In this document: one piece after another, positions 30,675 through 39,860 of the stretch
Layout of the letters: the number at the start of each line of letters is the position of its first letter
Position numbering within the stretch: position 1 is the stretch's first letter
Assembly (NCBI GenBank): GCA_023052935.1
Contig: CM041293.1
Coordinates: 150,172,968 to 150,236,967 of the forward strand
Length of the DNA stretch: 64,000 nucleotides
Direction: 5' to 3'
From: Piezodorus guildinii
Taxonomy: Eukaryota; Arthropoda; Insecta; Hemiptera; Pentatomidae
Position numbers and translations under genes: made by a program
The notes under the pieces: model-generated
What the model was told of the DNA's origin: nothing
What the model saw: the letters and a program-made list of their open reading frames with translations, nothing else
Databases searched by the model: none

Positions 30675-31553
30675 CTGGTGAACGTACCTCTCTTGTTAAA
30701 ATCAATTCAAAGATTTTAAAATACATTTAGAGAAGAAAGTAAATTGTTGAAGAATTAATTAGATTGAATATTGATGGAAACATGTTTTTTATAAAAAAAA
30801 AAAAAAAATCGACTATATTATTATCTAAAATAATCAGTTATATTTATCGGCTTTTCATTCGTCTTAATAACTTTTACAAGCTTGTGTATACGATAATATT
30901 TTTTTCTAAAATATTTCGCTTTCCAACGGTATATTACTGTTCTTATGTCCAAAACAAAAATTGCATTAAAAAAATTATCTTTCCTGTTTTCTCCTTTAGT
31001 TGGATATCGAATTCATTCAACATATTTACATGTTTTTTATCAAAAGTAACAAGATGATGTGGTTATTTTTATGAAATATAGAAAATTAAAGGTGCTTTAG
31101 AGGAAGAAAATCTAAAATATCGGCATTTAAGACCCATCAAACTATTTCAATCAGAATAAAGCCTACATCATATTAAGAAAAGTCTAATTTTACATCAATA
31201 TAGCGAGATTAATCAAAATCGTTGAAGCCGATTTTGAGAAAATCGTAAAAAGGTGCTAAATGCATGGAATAAAGTAGGACTTTCGGTCAGCCGATTTTAA
31301 TGAAAAAGATGCTGTAACATCTCGGGCGTATAGTAGTATTAAATATGAAATTTCAGTTCCGTAGGACTTTCCGTTTTTGCGCTAGAGTTGCCACACACAA
31401 ATACATGGACACACAGACCTTTTTGCGGGACTTGGTTATTTGGACACAGGGGACCCTAAAACGTGTATTTCCGTTGAAAACTGGAATTCGAAAATTTTCA
31501 CGATCGCAATACTTTTCCTTACTATATATTTCATATATAGGTAAGTGAGAGTA
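30675..31553 (-). repeat. Family A repeat, copy E (near full length)
   Basis: On the minus strand the copy starts ACTCTCACTTACCT (31553-31540) and ends with GAGGTACGTTCACCAG, having lost part of the usual terminal sequence. The internal order is the same as in copy A with no fold-back. It lies in the opposite orientation to most copies, so its start presents AGGTAAGTGAGAGT on the plus strand. Confidence 0.8.
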
Positions 31554-32767
31554 AAAAGTGGCCAAGGATATTTCTAATATGATAAGACGCCGTCATAAAC
31601 CTTTATGGTGGTATGTTTATCTCTTGCCAACCCGAATAACTGTGTCGGCTGCTTGCTGGGGGAACTACCAGGAATCTCTGGTACCGCGGTGGGAGGGGAG
31701 GGAATAGAACCAAGAGTAGGTAATTAGATCTTGTACTCTAGACAACAAAGGCTTATTATTATTAAATTCTATTAACAATAAATGTATTCAATAATGCACA
31801 GAATTATATTAATATCTATACAAATATTACAATATTCGTGCAAAGCCCTTGAGAACTTTGTGTAAATTTACAGGTTGCTGATCAGGGAAAGGACCTTTGT
31901 CTTCTAGTTCACAATTCCGCTTACACGAGCAGACCAATAATGCCAGTCCCTTCCGCTACATTGTACCTCTGAAGCAATAAGAAATTTAGAAATTTACATT
32001 TAGATATTAACAATATTCCTCAATTATCACGGAAAAGACTATATCGAAATAGATTGTTTCATTTCCATCCTCTGATCAAAGGAGTTATGACGGAGTTTAT
32101 TACATCTTATAAAACTAAATTAAATTTATAAATTGTCTGTTGTAAACAAATGTAAAATTGAAATTTTGCAAAATTTAATACAATAGTTAGTAAAATAGTT
32201 ATTTTGGCCTTCTATGCGTTTCCTTCAGCTAGTTTTGATCCAAGCAACCGACTACTTTCAAATTACCTTCGCCATTTTTTTCTTATTTATTTTTTTAACT
32301 TTTATTAAAATTATAATTATTAGTTATCAGGTCATAAAAATTAAACTAAAATTCTTAATAAATAATATATGCACAACATGTATTGTAATTATAACATTTC
32401 TAAAGATATACAAAATTTTACATTTTTAGAATTGTAAAAAGCAAATCCCTATAAATTTTAAATTAAACTTTTAAATAGTTTAATAAAATAAAAAACATTA
32501 CTCTGGGTAGTCTTCCATGCAGAATAAATAAATTATGTAATAAATTGTATATGTTTTTTTTCCACGAAATTATCTTTTTTTTTTTTAAATTTGGCATCAA
32601 AAATATCTATAACCTAAATTTTTACCCTCCTTCCTCCACCCTCCAATTTTTTAATTAAGGTTTTATTACTTTCATTAGCACAATATTCAAAAAATTTAAC
32701 TGTGGTTCGTATTAGAAAAATTTAGTAGCAGACAACTATATCTTAAATCGGCTAATAAACTACATTT
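31554..32767. other. Unassigned stretch
   Basis: A GC-richer part at 31590-31740 and short unique parts near 31860-31980 lie in AT-rich DNA. No gene or repeat family was recognised. Confidence 0.4.
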
Positions 32768-32788
32768 TAGAACTATAAAAGGAGTTCT

Positions 32789-32800
32789 GCGCATGCGCAT
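32789..32800. promoter_or_regulatory. NRF-1/erect wing-like palindrome, jockey-2 5' end
   Basis: TGCGCATGCGCA is a perfect 12-bp palindrome 9 nt from the 5' end. It fits the YGCGCAYGCGCR consensus and may drive the internal promoter. Confidence 0.45.
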
Positions 32801-33094
32801 GAGTATAGCGGTCATCTTTCAAGTCGGCTCTTGGATTTCTTGCTTTTTCAGTTGGATATCACTTCAGAACAGTCTTGAAAACATCACCAGGCTTAAGGAT
32901 AACAACAACAGTAAATATTGGAGCAAACAACGGTAAGTTGGGCTACAATTTGCACCGTAAAGTGAATGCTGAGTCACCTCTTCATATCAGCTGATTGCCA
33001 ATAGCTAGGCAAGGCTGGTCTTCCTTAACTTTTCTTAAGTTATTATTTTTTCCCCCAACATCTGGTTATTATTTAATTATTTTCCTTACATGAA

Positions 33095-34399
33095 ATGCGA
33101 TATTATCATCAAGTAATGTCCTCCAAAGCTTCAACTAAAAGATCTAGATTTAGTGGTTCAATCCCGTCTCCTACGAAACAAAGACCTCGCCGTGATACTA
33201 ATAAAAGATTACAAGCAACCCCTTCGGGTACTAATTCAGAATCTAAACCACAACCTGGCACATCGTCACAAGAGATGACTGACGAATCACCGTTTTTCAC
33301 CCCAAATCCTTTTCAGATTTTACATAACGAAAAAGAAAACATGGAATCTGCTCCTATACCTAGTGAACCACGACCCCCTCCAATATTTGTCAAAAATATT
33401 AAAAATTTCCAGTTGTTGTGTACACAATTGAACAAAATTACCGATTCTACCAGCTACTACTGTATGAGTAGAATTAATGACACCAAAATATCTCCTACTA
33501 CTGCCGAGACATATAGAAAAATAGTGAAATATCTAACTGATACCAAAGCGGATTTCCATACCTACCAGCTACGCCAAGAGAGAGCTTTAAGGGTTGTAAT
33601 CAGAAACTTACACCCCTCGACACCAGTTGAAGCTATTAAAGAAGAATTAACGGAGATAGGCTATAAAGTGCGGCAAGTCACTAATGTCCTAAAGGACAAA
33701 ATTCCACTACCTCTCTTTTTCGTGGACTTGGAGCCATCGGAAGGAGTTGAACAAATCTATGACCTCAATAGATTATACTATACCAGCGTAAGAGTTGAAA
33801 AACCTTACATAAAGAAGGAGATAGTTCAGTGCCATAACTGTCAAGCATATGGTCATACTAAAAGTTATTGTCATCATATACCTCGATGCGTGAAATGCGG
33901 TGAACAGCACAAGTCTGTGGAGTGTACAAAACCAAAATCAACACCAGCTGTATGTGCTCATTGCCTCAAGGACCACCCAGCCAACTATAAAGGATGCCAA
34001 ACTTATAAGGAACTGAGGACCAGGTTTCAAAAACCCCAAGTACCGGATGAAACAGCAAGACAAGTAAGAAACAGAAGAGAACCCTCAAAACTTATTGATG
34101 CCAATGTATCATTTGCCCACCTACTTGGAGGTGGGAATCAAAGTACTGAAGCCATGGCCCTGCCGGAACTACAGAATGTACCTCAATCCATTCCACATAT
34201 ACCTCTTCCTCAAAATGTAACCAATCCTAAAAATCCTAATCAACCACAAATCTCTCATATCCCTCCTCCTTCAAATGCCACAGACCTTACCAGTTTGATG
34301 ACATCCTTTATCTCCGAAATTAAATCCCTTGTTATGCCCCTAATATCACTCCTTACCAATCTCGTATCAAATCTCATTCCTGCCTTAAAAAAACCATAA
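33095..34399 (+). CDS. Jockey-2 ORF1: zinc-knuckle RNA-binding protein (intact)
   Basis: The 434-residue Gag-like protein is expected to coat element RNA and assist retrotransposition. It starts MRYYHQVMSSKAS, as in jockey-1. A basic, disordered-looking N-terminus precedes a middle region with RPPPIFVKNIKNFQLL and a PRE_C2HC-like block (ALRVVIRNLHPSTPVEAIKE, about 165-235). Three Cys/His knuckles lie at about 246-302: CHNCQAYGHTKSYC (CX2CX4HX4C), CVKCGEQHKSVEC and CAHCLKDHPANYKGC. A Pro/Asn-rich linker leads to a hydrophobic C-terminal helix (SLMTSFISEIKSLVMPLI). The stop TAA (34397-34399) is immediately followed by the ORF2 ATG. No defects were seen. Confidence 0.93.
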   Translation: MRYYHQVMSSKASTKRSRFSGSIPSPTKQRPRRDTNKRLQATPSGTNSESKPQPGTSSQEMTDESPFFTPNPFQILHNEKENMESAPIPSEPRPPPIFVKNIKNFQLLCTQLNKITDSTSYYCMSRINDTKISPTTAETYRKIVKYLTDTKADFHTYQLRQERALRVVIRNLHPSTPVEAIKEELTEIGYKVRQVTNVLKDKIPLPLFFVDLEPSEGVEQIYDLNRLYYTSVRVEKPYIKKEIVQCHNCQAYGHTKSYCHHIPRCVKCGEQHKSVECTKPKSTPAVCAHCLKDHPANYKGCQTYKELRTRFQKPQVPDETARQVRNRREPSKLIDANVSFAHLLGGGNQSTEAMALPELQNVPQSIPHIPLPQNVTNPKNPNQPQISHIPPPSNATDLTSLMTSFISEIKSLVMPLISLLTNLVSNLIPALKKP

Positions 34400-34402
34400 A
34401 TG
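34397..34402 (+). promoter_or_regulatory. TAAATG stop-start junction between ORF1 and ORF2
   Basis: The ORF1 stop and the ORF2 start are directly adjacent and in the same frame. Jockey-1 has the identical arrangement at 23119-23114, so ORF2 is probably translated by reinitiation after ORF1 termination. Confidence 0.6.
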
Positions 34403-37078
34403 ACCTCACCTAATTCCTTATCCATTCTCCTTTGGAATGCGAATGGTGTTAGAACTCACACTGACGAACTTACAGCCTTACTGCAAGACAAAAAGATTGA
34501 TGTTGCACTCATTACTGAAACTAGACTAACCACTAAACAGTACTTTAAAATATCAGGATACACGACATACCGAACAGACCATCCAGACTGCAAAGCCCAT
34601 GCCGGTACTGCTGTCATAGTCCGCCGATCCCTCACCCATCACTTACACCCAATTTCCGCCCACGATTACCTACAAGCAACTTCCATTGTTATCAAAACCT
34701 TTTCCTTTCCGCTTATCATCGCATCAGCATACTGCCCTCCTAAACATCCCATTTCCTCTGCCCAATTTGAATCCTTTCTCAACTACTTGGGTAATCACTT
34801 CATTTTGGGTGCAGACTTAAACGCTAAGAACCAACAGTGGGGTTCTAGAACCACCAATTCTCGTGGACGGACATTGCAGTCTGCACTCAACTCCCGACGC
34901 TTTCATCTCCTACCTCCCGATTCTCCTACCTACTGGCCAACAGATCCTAACCGTAATCCTGACATCCTCGACTTCTTCATCCACAGCGGATTAGGCTCTC
35001 TTAATTTTTCCATAACTCGCCTTGATGAACTATCCTCTGATCATAGTCCATTGATTCTAAATGTATCCATAACACCTATTCCTAAACCTATCCCACCGTC
35101 ATTCATTAGAGGCCCTGTCAACTGGAACCTCTTCCGCGAAATCCTCACTAATGATATTGACCTCAGAGTGATTCTCAAAACCCCAAATGACCTTGACGAC
35201 GCCGTATATTCCTTTACAACCGCTATTCAACAAGCCGCCTGGACTGCCTCCTCTCCCAAACAATCCCAAATAATTCCTTATAAAAGCCATTTACCACAAC
35301 ACCTGACAGACCTCATCAACAGCAAACGAAGAGCCAGAACATTATGGCAACGCACCCGCCACCCAGAGGATCGCCGCTCCTATAACTTTTTTTGTAGAAA
35401 ATTAAAGTGGGAGTTGGCGATCTTCCGATCCCAATCCTACAATACCTACCTCTCCTCTCTCTCGACTCGTGACAATTCCCTGTGGAATGTCACGAAGAGA
35501 ATCCTAAAATCCCCCCTGATATCCCATCCTCTCCGGCGTAGTGATAATTCCTGGGCTGCTTCTGACAAAGATAGGGCCCAGGAATTTGCACTGCACCTTT
35601 CCAAGGTATTCACTCCTCATTCTGATCTCAATCCAACCCATACCGCAATAGTTGAAGAGTTCATTACGTCACCGATACCAATTTCCTTACCACCTAAAGC
35701 AATCAATCCCTCTGAGGTCAAATATCTGCTTCAAAAGCTTCCTCTCCGTAAATCCCCTGGATACGATCTCCTTACTCCTCAAATCCTAAGACAACTTCCA
35801 CCTAAAGCCATTACATTCCTTACATATATCTATAACTGTATCCTACGCACTACCTATTTCCCTCTGTTGTGGAAACACTCGACTATCATCCTTTTCCTAA
35901 AACCAGGCAAACCATCCAACTGTACGTCATCCTACAGACCTATTAGCCTTCTTCCGATCCTCTCCAAAATCTTCGAAAAACTCCTATTAAAACGAATCCT
36001 AGTCAAATTTCACAATTTTCCTTCACACCAGTTTGGATTCCGTCCTCAACATTCCACGGTTCAGCAAGGACTCCGAGTTGTAGACCACATTTCCTCCGCC
36101 CTTGAGTGTAAGGAGTATTGTTCGGGTGCCTTTCTGGACATAGCTCAAGCTTTTGACCGGGTGTGGCGCCCGGGACTGCTCTTTAAGCTCAAAACCCATT
36201 TACCTCAATCCTTATACCTAATCCTCCGATCCTATTTATCCAACCGCTCCTTCCGAGTTTGCTGTGGTTCCGAATTTTCCGAACAATATACTGTTGAGGC
36301 CGGTGTTCCTCAAGGCAGCGTCTTAGGACCCGTCCTCTACATCCTCTTCACCGCCGATATCCCTACCGATCCCAATACCTTTCTGGCAACATTTGCTGAT
36401 GACACAGCCATTTTATCATCCAATTCCGATCCTGAAGCAGCATCGCTAAATCTCCAAAAGCACCTTTCCCTTGTCGAAGACTGGTGCAATGCTTGGCGCA
36501 TTAAGGTGAACGAAAGCAAATGCACTCACGTCACCTTCACCCTTCGACGTAAATCCTGTCTAACGGTTAATTTCAATTCCATACCGCTTCCTTCCTCAGA
36601 TACAGTCCGGTATCTCGGCTTTTTACTAGACAAAAGACTGACGTGGAACCCACATACAAGACTAAAAAGAAAAGAACTCAACCGCAGATTCGGCCAGTTA
36701 TACAGACTACTAAACAGAAAATCTCATCTTACAGTTGACAACAAATTACTAATATACAAGACAGTACTGAAACCTATATGGACCTACGGACTTGAACTGT
36801 GGGGAACAGCTAAACATTCTAACATCAAACGCATCCAATCCTTCCAATCCGAAGTCCTCCGAACAATAGTTAATGCTCCTTATTACGTTACCAACTGTAC
36901 CCTACACCATGACCTTAATATTCCGTTTGTTTTAGACCTGGTACCATCCAAATTTTCCAAATTTCATCAGAACCTTAGTCATCATCCTAACCCTCTAGCG
37001 CAATCCCTATCCAGCACCACCCATCCCTACAATCCTCCTCGAAGATTGAAACGGCAGTGGCCACGAGACCTATTGTAA
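34400..37078 (+). CDS. Jockey-2 ORF2: endonuclease-reverse transcriptase (intact)
   Basis: The 892-residue enzyme would nick DNA and prime reverse transcription of its RNA in the nucleus. The APE endonuclease (about 1-225) shows LLWNANGVRTH, ITETRLT, SAYCPPK, LGADLNAKNQQWG and SSDHSPLIL. An RT domain follows: KSPGYDLLTPQILRQLP, SYRPISLLPILSKIFEK, HQFGFRPQHST, GAFLDIAQAFDRVW, GVPQGSVLGPVLYILF and catalytic FADD at about 665-668. The C-terminal part has LGFLLDKRLTWNPHTRLK, IWTYGLELWG and ends RRLKRQWPRDLL. No RNase H domain was seen. All key motifs are present without stops, and the size equals jockey-1 ORF2. The start is fixed by the TAAATG junction. Confidence 0.94.
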   Translation: MTSPNSLSILLWNANGVRTHTDELTALLQDKKIDVALITETRLTTKQYFKISGYTTYRTDHPDCKAHAGTAVIVRRSLTHHLHPISAHDYLQATSIVIKTFSFPLIIASAYCPPKHPISSAQFESFLNYLGNHFILGADLNAKNQQWGSRTTNSRGRTLQSALNSRRFHLLPPDSPTYWPTDPNRNPDILDFFIHSGLGSLNFSITRLDELSSDHSPLILNVSITPIPKPIPPSFIRGPVNWNLFREILTNDIDLRVILKTPNDLDDAVYSFTTAIQQAAWTASSPKQSQIIPYKSHLPQHLTDLINSKRRARTLWQRTRHPEDRRSYNFFCRKLKWELAIFRSQSYNTYLSSLSTRDNSLWNVTKRILKSPLISHPLRRSDNSWAASDKDRAQEFALHLSKVFTPHSDLNPTHTAIVEEFITSPIPISLPPKAINPSEVKYLLQKLPLRKSPGYDLLTPQILRQLPPKAITFLTYIYNCILRTTYFPLLWKHSTIILFLKPGKPSNCTSSYRPISLLPILSKIFEKLLLKRILVKFHNFPSHQFGFRPQHSTVQQGLRVVDHISSALECKEYCSGAFLDIAQAFDRVWRPGLLFKLKTHLPQSLYLILRSYLSNRSFRVCCGSEFSEQYTVEAGVPQGSVLGPVLYILFTADIPTDPNTFLATFADDTAILSSNSDPEAASLNLQKHLSLVEDWCNAWRIKVNESKCTHVTFTLRRKSCLTVNFNSIPLPSSDTVRYLGFLLDKRLTWNPHTRLKRKELNRRFGQLYRLLNRKSHLTVDNKLLIYKTVLKPIWTYGLELWGTAKHSNIKRIQSFQSEVLRTIVNAPYYVTNCTLHHDLNIPFVLDLVPSKFSKFHQNLSHHPNPLAQSLSSTTHPYNPPRRLKRQWPRDLL

Positions 37079-37094
37079 ACATTTAAACTGGAGT

Positions 37095-37110
37095 TCTGAC
37101 AATGGTCAGA
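37095..37110 (+). other. Post-stop hairpin of jockey-2
   Basis: TCTGAC-AATG-GTCAGA begins 17 nt after the ORF2 stop. An outer GAG/CTC pairing is possible. The stem differs from jockey-1 (GTTGGC/GCCAGC) and from the copy at 57423 (TCTAGC/GCTAGA) in a compensated way. Confidence 0.7.
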
Positions 37111-37142
37111 TCCTCCACTCATGTACGGTATGTTTGTGGCTA

Positions 37143-37203
37143 CAGCGCCCTAACTCAGCCTTCACTGGCTCAGACCAGTGATGCGGCTGAGATAGAGGCG
37201 CTG
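37143..37203 (+). other. Jockey-2 nested 3' UTR stem structure
   Basis: CAGCGCC/GGCGCTG (37143-37149, 37197-37203) encloses CTCAGCC/GGCTGAG (37154-37160, 37185-37191), which encloses TCACTGG/CCAGTGA (37162-37168, 37175-37181). The equivalent lies in jockey-1 at 20314-20376. Confidence 0.7.
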
Positions 37204-37218
37204 GGATCTCTTGGGTTT

Positions 37219-37250
37219 CGCTTTTTCCTCCACAAGTGGAGGGAAAAGCG
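37219..37250 (+). other. Jockey-2 15-bp 3' UTR hairpin
   Basis: The left arm CGCTTTTTCCTCCAC and the right arm GTGGAGGGAAAAGCG pair fully with one G-U pair around an AA tip. It is a strong stem next to the nested structure. Confidence 0.7.
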
Positions 37251-37533
37251 CTTGCTGGGGTCCCTTTAGCAATTGTATACATTGTATATAGTTATGATTG
37301 TGTGTAAGATGTTTATTTATTTGCCAACTTTTTATTTATCTCAATAATAGGTTTTTGTTTCGATTTGTTTTGTTTTTTATTTTTTATTATTATTTTATTG
37401 TATATATATGAATTTATTTATGTTCTATTTTATGTAATTTGACCATTATTATTATTTTCTGTATATATAGTATGAATGTGGTCTCTTATCAATATTATTA
37501 TTGTTCATTTTGTAACAAATTGTAATATATCTC

Positions 37534-37571
<38 letters not shown>

Positions 37572-37576
37572 GAACT

Positions 37577-37906
37577 ATAAAAAAAAAAAAAAAAAAAAAA
37601 AACTTGTGCCACTACAACCCATGAAGTGTCTTGGGCTCAGTACATATAGAGAGTTGTACTGTTTCTAAGCCAACGGCCGTGCAATGAGGTTATTCGGCCA
37701 ACATCACGCTCAGCCGCCAGTCTTTTCCTCATTTTTGGGTACCCACTTTATAGAGGCTATGTCTGCCCCAGGAGGGTCTCCATACCCCCGGATCGCCCTC
37801 TGCCCGAAAAAAAAGAATAAATAATATTCCGTCACAACCGGGATTCGAACCCAGGACCCGGAGCACATTAGACTAGCTCTCTATCCACTAGACCACGCCG
37901 CTCCCC
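37577..37906 (-). mobile_element. SINE-2, full copy with tRNA head and T-rich 3' end
   Basis: On the minus strand a tRNA-like head opens the copy (37906 to about 37825) with box A TGGTCTAGTGGATAGAG and box B GGTTCGAATCC. A body of about 200 bp follows, including GGTACCCAAAAATGAGG and GGCCGTTGGCTTAGAAAC. It ends CTTCATGGGTTGTAGTGGCA followed by a run of T (plus-strand A run 37577-37602). Transcription would be by RNA polymerase III from the internal boxes. The second end of jockey-2's target site lies in its tail. Confidence 0.85.
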
Positions 37907-37984
37907 ATTAAAAATTACTTACTTTTGATTTAGATTAAATAATATAAAAATATAAAATTGTAATGTATGATAGTAATAAGATTA

Positions 37985-38175
37985 AGTCCGATTCGTCACT
38001 TTACATTTCATTTTAAAAATTTTTATACAAGATATTTTTTTCTGAAAGCGTTAGCTTTCCACTGGTATATTATATATCTAGATGACTATTCTTCTGTTAA
38101 AAAAAACAAAAATTACATTTGAAAAAATATTTGTTTTTTTTTGTATATATGTTTGTTTTCTTCTCATCTTTTGTT
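37985..38175 (-). repeat. Family A repeat, copy H (back-half fragment)
   Basis: CGTCACTTTAC, GCGTTAGCTTTCCACTGGTA and ACAAAAATTACATTT match, on the minus strand, the segment between the ACTAAAGGAG block and the tail of full copies. Both ends are missing. Confidence 0.55.
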
Positions 38176-39345
38176 GATTATCAAATTCTTTTACTTTTTA
38201 TATTTAAAGTTATAAAATATTCCTAAAAATATTAAATTAACTTTTTGTAAAAATTAAATTTAATTTAATATAAAAAAAAAATATTGACCAGGATAATCTT
38301 CAATGCAGTATAAAATATATTGTTAGTATGTATTTCAATCAGCCTAGATTATTGTTACCACTCTAAATGAGATTTTATTTATTTGTCCGTATACTTCTTC
38401 TTTATTCCTGCATCCTCCACTAGCACAGACACTCGGCTCTCCGATAAGGATACATTCCGACGTCAAAAAGGATCCAGAGGATAGCTGAAGACTGAATAAA
38501 AGATGACAAGGCTGTTGGGCACATTAAAGCAGATGCCTCTACTAATGTATAGCTAACACGGGCATATTCTGGAAATCACTTAGCCAACAACTCCCAGTTC
38601 TCTACTCGAGCAGAAAAATGACTTTTTTATGCCTTCACACCTCCTCTCTCGGATTCCTCTTCTTGCTACTTCAATCGTCGATCGTTTCATTCTCACTTTG
38701 TAACTTAAGTGTAAGATATTTTCTAGATATCAAGCATTAATATTATTTCGATTATATTTCAGTTTGTGTTTTTCTAAACATTGGTATTTAAAATCATGCT
38801 AATAAATTTTACTTAAATTCTATTGATAATTACGAAACAATTATTATTAATTGAAAACACTGATCTGCACCAAAATCTTCCTTTGAATAAAATATGAAGA
38901 GCTTAATATGCTAAATTGATGTTTGCTTTTCATTTTTTTCAATGAGATATAGACATTTTTTTTTAATTACTCATAATTACGTGTTTTTTGTCTGACGTCG
39001 TTGCATTAACGCTGCTCTATTCAGTTAAGATCGTCTCAGTATTCACGAAAACCAGTCGGGATGATAAAAAGAAAGAAAAAGATATCGGCTAACGTGGTTT
39101 TAGCACGAATGTACACGCCTGCGCAGATCTCGATGTGTCACCGTAGCGCTCAGTACGTTAAAAATTTGAATCGTGATTATTTCTTGTTTACGCCAAATTT
39201 TCTGGTATTTTATTTATGCTTATAGCTAAAACATATTTTCCTTGTTTATTATTTCATCTATAAAAGCAAAATAATATTTAGAATATTCTTCTCAAGTTAT
39301 AGCGATTAAATATTTCTAATACTTCTCCATATAAAGTTGGGTATT
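38176..39345. other. Unassigned stretch
   Basis: A GC-richer part at 38400-38700 has no family match. The part at 39000-39170 may belong to the 5' side of the pseudogene that follows. Otherwise it is AT-rich. Confidence 0.35.
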
Positions 39346-39860
39346 ATGAAAAATTTTGTTAAAGCCATGAACAAGAACGGTGGAGGTTTTCAATATTTCA
39401 AAAATAAATGTCCTCTAATCAGCGATGCGAAATTAAAAGAAGGAGTTTTTGTGGGTCCCCAAATACGAGAGCTCACGAAGGACACAAATTTTGAATGCAC
39501 ATAGAATAAAGCTAAAAAGAGAGCATAAACTGCATTGGTAGAATTATGTTATAATTTTTTTGGAAAAAAAAAAAAAAAAAACGACAACTACCGTAAAATC
39601 ATCCTTGAACTTCGTTCTTCATAAAAAGCCCTAAAATGCAATATTTCCCTAAAAATTCATTTCTTGAATTCTCATTTGGGTTTTTTTCCCAGTAATCTTG
39701 GAGCAGTATCAGATGAACACGGCAAAAGGTATCATCAAGACATATTGCACATGGAAAAACGTTATAATGGAAAATGTGTCCGAAGCTATGCTTGCTTATT
39801 TTTATTGGTCGCTTTGTCGCGAAACACTTATAGAAAATATGAAAAGGAGGAAAACTACAA
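39346..39860 (+). pseudogene. Broken copy of an arthropod multicopy protein of unknown function
   Basis: Translation from 39346 gives MKNFVKAMNKNGGGF, CPLISDAKLKEGVFVGPQIR and ELTKDTNFE. After stops and frame changes (about 39664-39780) it gives NSHLGFFPSNLGAVSDEHGK, RYHQDILHMEKRYNGK, and in a third frame NVSEAMLAYFYWSLCRET. I recognise these as the conserved blocks of a protein found in many near-identical copies in insect and arachnid genomes and usually left uncharacterised. Whether it is transposon-derived is not known to me. At least two in-frame stops and two frameshifts show that this copy is dead. It lies 590 bp upstream of the dpr exon, on the same strand. Confidence 0.65.

Larger units (their letters stand above)
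32768..37582 (+). mobile_element. Jockey-2: full-length jockey-clade LINE, both ORFs open
   Basis: The element spans 32781-37569 between identical 13-bp copies of TAGAACTATAAAA at 32768-32780 and 37570-37582. Order: 5' UTR (32781-33094), ORF1, ORF2, structured 3' UTR with a hairpin after the stop, and a poly(A) of about 32 (37538-37569). Perfect target duplications, a long pure A tail and two open ORFs indicate a recent insertion that could still be active. It landed beside the T/A tract of a SINE (37577-37906), so the SINE was there first. Confidence 0.93.

Noticed and set aside
37830..37906. tRNA gene on the minus strand (good box A and box B)
   Set aside because: There is no matching acceptor stem at the 3' side and the sequence continues into a body shared with other SINE copies.
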